Shown one piece after another: positions 14,221-15,647 of a stretch of 15,647 bases of DNA. Origin of the DNA: Palsa-948 sp964481195. Its GTDB lineage: Bacteria; Bacteroidota; Bacteroidia; Palsa-948. The stretch lies in contig CAYZTB010000062.1 in assembly GCA_964481195.1 (NCBI GenBank), positions 1 to 15,647 of the forward strand, given 5' to 3'. The translations under genes were made by a program, and so were the position numbers. The notes below the pieces were generated by a model. It was not told the origin of the DNA and did no database searches. It saw only the letters and a list, made by a program, of their open reading frames with translations. How positions within the stretch are numbered: position 1 is the stretch's first letter; each line of letters starts with the position of its first letter.

Positions 14221-15237
14221 ATGATTGATTTACGAAGCGATACTGTTACCAGACCATCCAAAGGGATGTTAGAAGCAATCCTATCCGCAGCTGTTGGAGA
14301 TGATGTTTTTGGCGAAGACCCTAGTGTAAACATGCTGGAAGAACGCACATCTGTTCTTTTTGGCAAAGAAGCAGGCTTATTTTGTCCCTCAGGCACCATG
14401 ACAAACCAAATAGCAATTAACGTTCATACAAGTCCGGGCGATGAAGTAATTTGCGACACAAACGCGCACATTTATGCTCACGAAGGGGGTGGCGTTGCAT
14501 TTAACTCCGGTGTACAGGTAAGACTTTTGCCTGGTGATCGCGGACGCATAAATGCTCAACAAATAATTGAGCATATCAATCCAACGCACGATTGGTTGCC
14601 TAGAACTTCGCTAATAAGCCTTGAGAACACAGTAAACAAAGCTGGAGGGAGCATATATGAGTTAAATTCCATAAAAGAGATTTCTGTCGTAACTAAAAAG
14701 CACAACCTTAAACTTCATTTAGATGGAGCAAGAATTTTCAATGCTCTTGCAGAAACAGGCGAGTTACCTGCAGATCATGGTAAGCTTTTTGACTCTATTT
14801 CAGTATGTTTTTCAAAAGGTTTGGGTTGTCCAGTCGGCTCCGTATTACTAGGAGATAAAGCATTTATTAAAGAAGCTCGAAGAGTTAGAAAAAAATTTGG
14901 TGGCGGAATGCGTCAAGCTGGATTTTTAGCAACAGCGGCTCTTTATGCGCTTGACAATAACGTAAAACGATTAAAGGAAGACCACCTTCGTGCTAAAAGA
15001 ATTGCCGAAGTGTTAACGAGTGCTCCGTACGTAGAATCTTTGCTCCCTGTAGAAACAAATATTTTAATCTTTAGTTTAAAAGACCCACATACAAGCGAAA
15101 CTTTTCTTAAAAAACTAGAAGCTAAAGGTGTAAAAGGAATTGCGTTTGGAAAAAAAATGGTGCGCTTTGTAACTCATTTAGACTTTAACAATGCGCAGCT
15201 GGATAAATTACTGATAACCCTAAAGGAAATTGCTTAA
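14221..15237 (+). CDS. ltaE: Low-specificity L-threonine aldolase
   Basis: This PLP enzyme cleaves L-threonine or L-allo-threonine to glycine and acetaldehyde, supplying glycine. The 338-residue protein shows the family start IDLRSDTVTRPSKGM (2-16), GDDVFGEDP (26-34) and FCPSGTMTNQIA (54-65). Then come AHIYAHEGGG (82-91), LENTVNKAGG (134-143), HLDGARIFNA (166-175; D168 contacts the cofactor) and the Schiff-base motif SVCFSKGLGCPVGS (194-207; K199). MRQAGFLATAALYAL (230-244) is also typical. All parts are present and the length is normal. It diverges from the yicC operon across a 100-base gap. Its stop (TAA 15235-15237) overlaps the stop of the convergent gene by three bases. Confidence 0.95.
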   Translation: MIDLRSDTVTRPSKGMLEAILSAAVGDDVFGEDPSVNMLEERTSVLFGKEAGLFCPSGTMTNQIAINVHTSPGDEVICDTNAHIYAHEGGGVAFNSGVQVRLLPGDRGRINAQQIIEHINPTHDWLPRTSLISLENTVNKAGGSIYELNSIKEISVVTKKHNLKLHLDGARIFNALAETGELPADHGKLFDSISVCFSKGLGCPVGSVLLGDKAFIKEARRVRKKFGGGMRQAGFLATAALYALDNNVKRLKEDHLRAKRIAEVLTSAPYVESLLPVETNILIFSLKDPHTSETFLKKLEAKGVKGIAFGKKMVRFVTHLDFNNAQLDKLLITLKEIA

Positions 15238-15596
15238 GCATTATCTTTTATATGATTTTTATCCTTTTCTTTTTGCAGCCAAGCTAAAGCATCATCCTTT
15301 ATAGCAGAAATGTAAATAGGATATTGTGGGTTATAAAAATTTAGAAAAAACTTTATACCCATCCGTAGCGCTGCATTTTTTACTACATATGCAACAGCAG
15401 CTTGTCTATTTTTTTTGCCCAGTAATTTAGCTTCTTTCATGGCCTTTTCATTCATGGGAATAAACCCATTAAAGGAAACCAATACATAAACTTTTTCACC
15501 TTTTCCTAATTTATCATGGCATTCAAAAATCTGTCGAATATCTTCGATTTCTAATCGAGCAACTTTTTTAAATTCGATATGAAGTATATTCTCGGG
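15234..15596 (-). CDS. STAS/SpoIIAA-like protein, apparently frameshifted near its N-terminus
   Basis: The open frame on the minus strand begins after a TGA at 15599-15597 and encodes about 120 residues starting PENILHIEFKKVARLEIEDI. It continues through KVYVLVSFNGF, the basic KLLGKKNRQAAVAYVVKNAALRMGIKFF and ISAIKDDALAWLQKEK. This looks like the single-domain STAS/SpoIIAA-like family common in Bacteroidota (DUF7793-like, from memory); function unknown. There is no ATG, GTG or TTG between the TGA and a TTG at 15482, which would cut away a third of the domain. The next frame upstream reads DYSPTIDLDP exactly up to this point, so a one-base loss in a C-run is likely. Confidence 0.7.
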   Translation of the reverse strand, partial: PENILHIEFKKVARLEIEDIRQIFECHDKLGKGEKVYVLVSFNGFIPMNEKAMKEAKLLGKKNRQAAVAYVVKNAALRMGIKFFLNFYNPQYPIYISAIKDDALAWLQKEKDKNHIKDNA

Positions 15597-15647
15597 TCAA
15601 GGTCAATAGTTGGGGAGTAATCTAAAAATGCCGATTTTTGGGTTTTA
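15597..15647 (-). other. Probable N-terminal piece of the STAS-like gene in another frame, cut by window edge
   Basis: On the minus strand, the frame offset by one base from the STAS-like gene is open to the window edge and reads K-T-Q-K-S-A-F-L-D-Y-S-P-T-I-D-L-D-P. It then meets PENILHIEF of the main frame at the CCC run (forward GGG, 15594-15596). The start codon would lie beyond 15647. Confidence 0.5.

Noticed and set aside
14193..14589. Minus-strand frames over the start of the threonine aldolase gene
   Set aside because: They are shadows of a gene whose catalytic motifs all read in the plus frame.
1..15647. A defence, toxin-antitoxin, CRISPR or mobile system
   Set aside because: No nuclease, helicase, transposase, integrase, toxin pair or regularly spaced repeats could be found on either strand; nearly all space is filled by housekeeping genes.

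Overview
This window looks like ordinary chromosomal DNA from a member of the Bacteroidota. The main evidence is the MurF-alanine racemase fusion, which is characteristic of that phylum. Supporting evidence is the yicC-gmk-nadD gene order, two small or membrane families that I associate with Bacteroidota beside purD, TAnnTTTG promoter elements (the phylum's -7 box) ahead of several genes, and the absence of obvious Shine-Dalgarno sequences. The DNA is AT-rich, with a typical coding row around 35% GC. No rRNA, tRNA, CRISPR array, insertion sequence or phage gene was found, and there is no gene-free stretch longer than 300 bases.

Layout. 1-109 is a GC-rich block (63 of 110 bases) with a strong hairpin; it differs in composition from everything else. 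110-730 (minus) is a putative 2OG-Fe(II) oxygenase. 839-3322 (minus) is the murF-alr fusion for cell-wall precursor synthesis. Diverging from it, 3440-5414 (plus) holds a conserved unknown protein with a charged linker and an exported M28 zinc peptidase. A repeat-rich 237-base spacer follows. 5652-7114 holds the RNA-modification pair rsmI-truA, coupled by a TTGA overlap. After an inverted repeat come corA (7300-8349) and purD (8442-9722). A small membrane protein on the minus strand (9741-9935) and a polytopic membrane protein (10052-11038) separate purD from purQ (11064-11756), so two purine-synthesis genes flank two membrane proteins of unknown role.

From 14120 leftward on the minus strand runs a very tight operon: yicC, a secreted LprI-like protein, gmk, nadD. 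Its junctions are TAA-T-ATG, TAA-ATG and ATGA. Diverging from it, 14221-15237 (plus) is a low-specificity threonine aldolase. At the right edge, a STAS-like protein on the minus strand appears to be frameshifted.

Most genes are housekeeping: cell wall, rRNA and tRNA modification, nucleotide and NAD synthesis, and Mg2+ uptake. I see no convincing undescribed defence or mobile system. The points most worth checking are the lprI-like insertion in the yicC-gmk operon, the frameshift near 15595, the C-terminally short NadD at an abutting convergent stop, the CGAAT/ATTCG cluster between yicC and the aldolase gene, the odd GC-rich left edge, and the nested repeat at 5429-5530.
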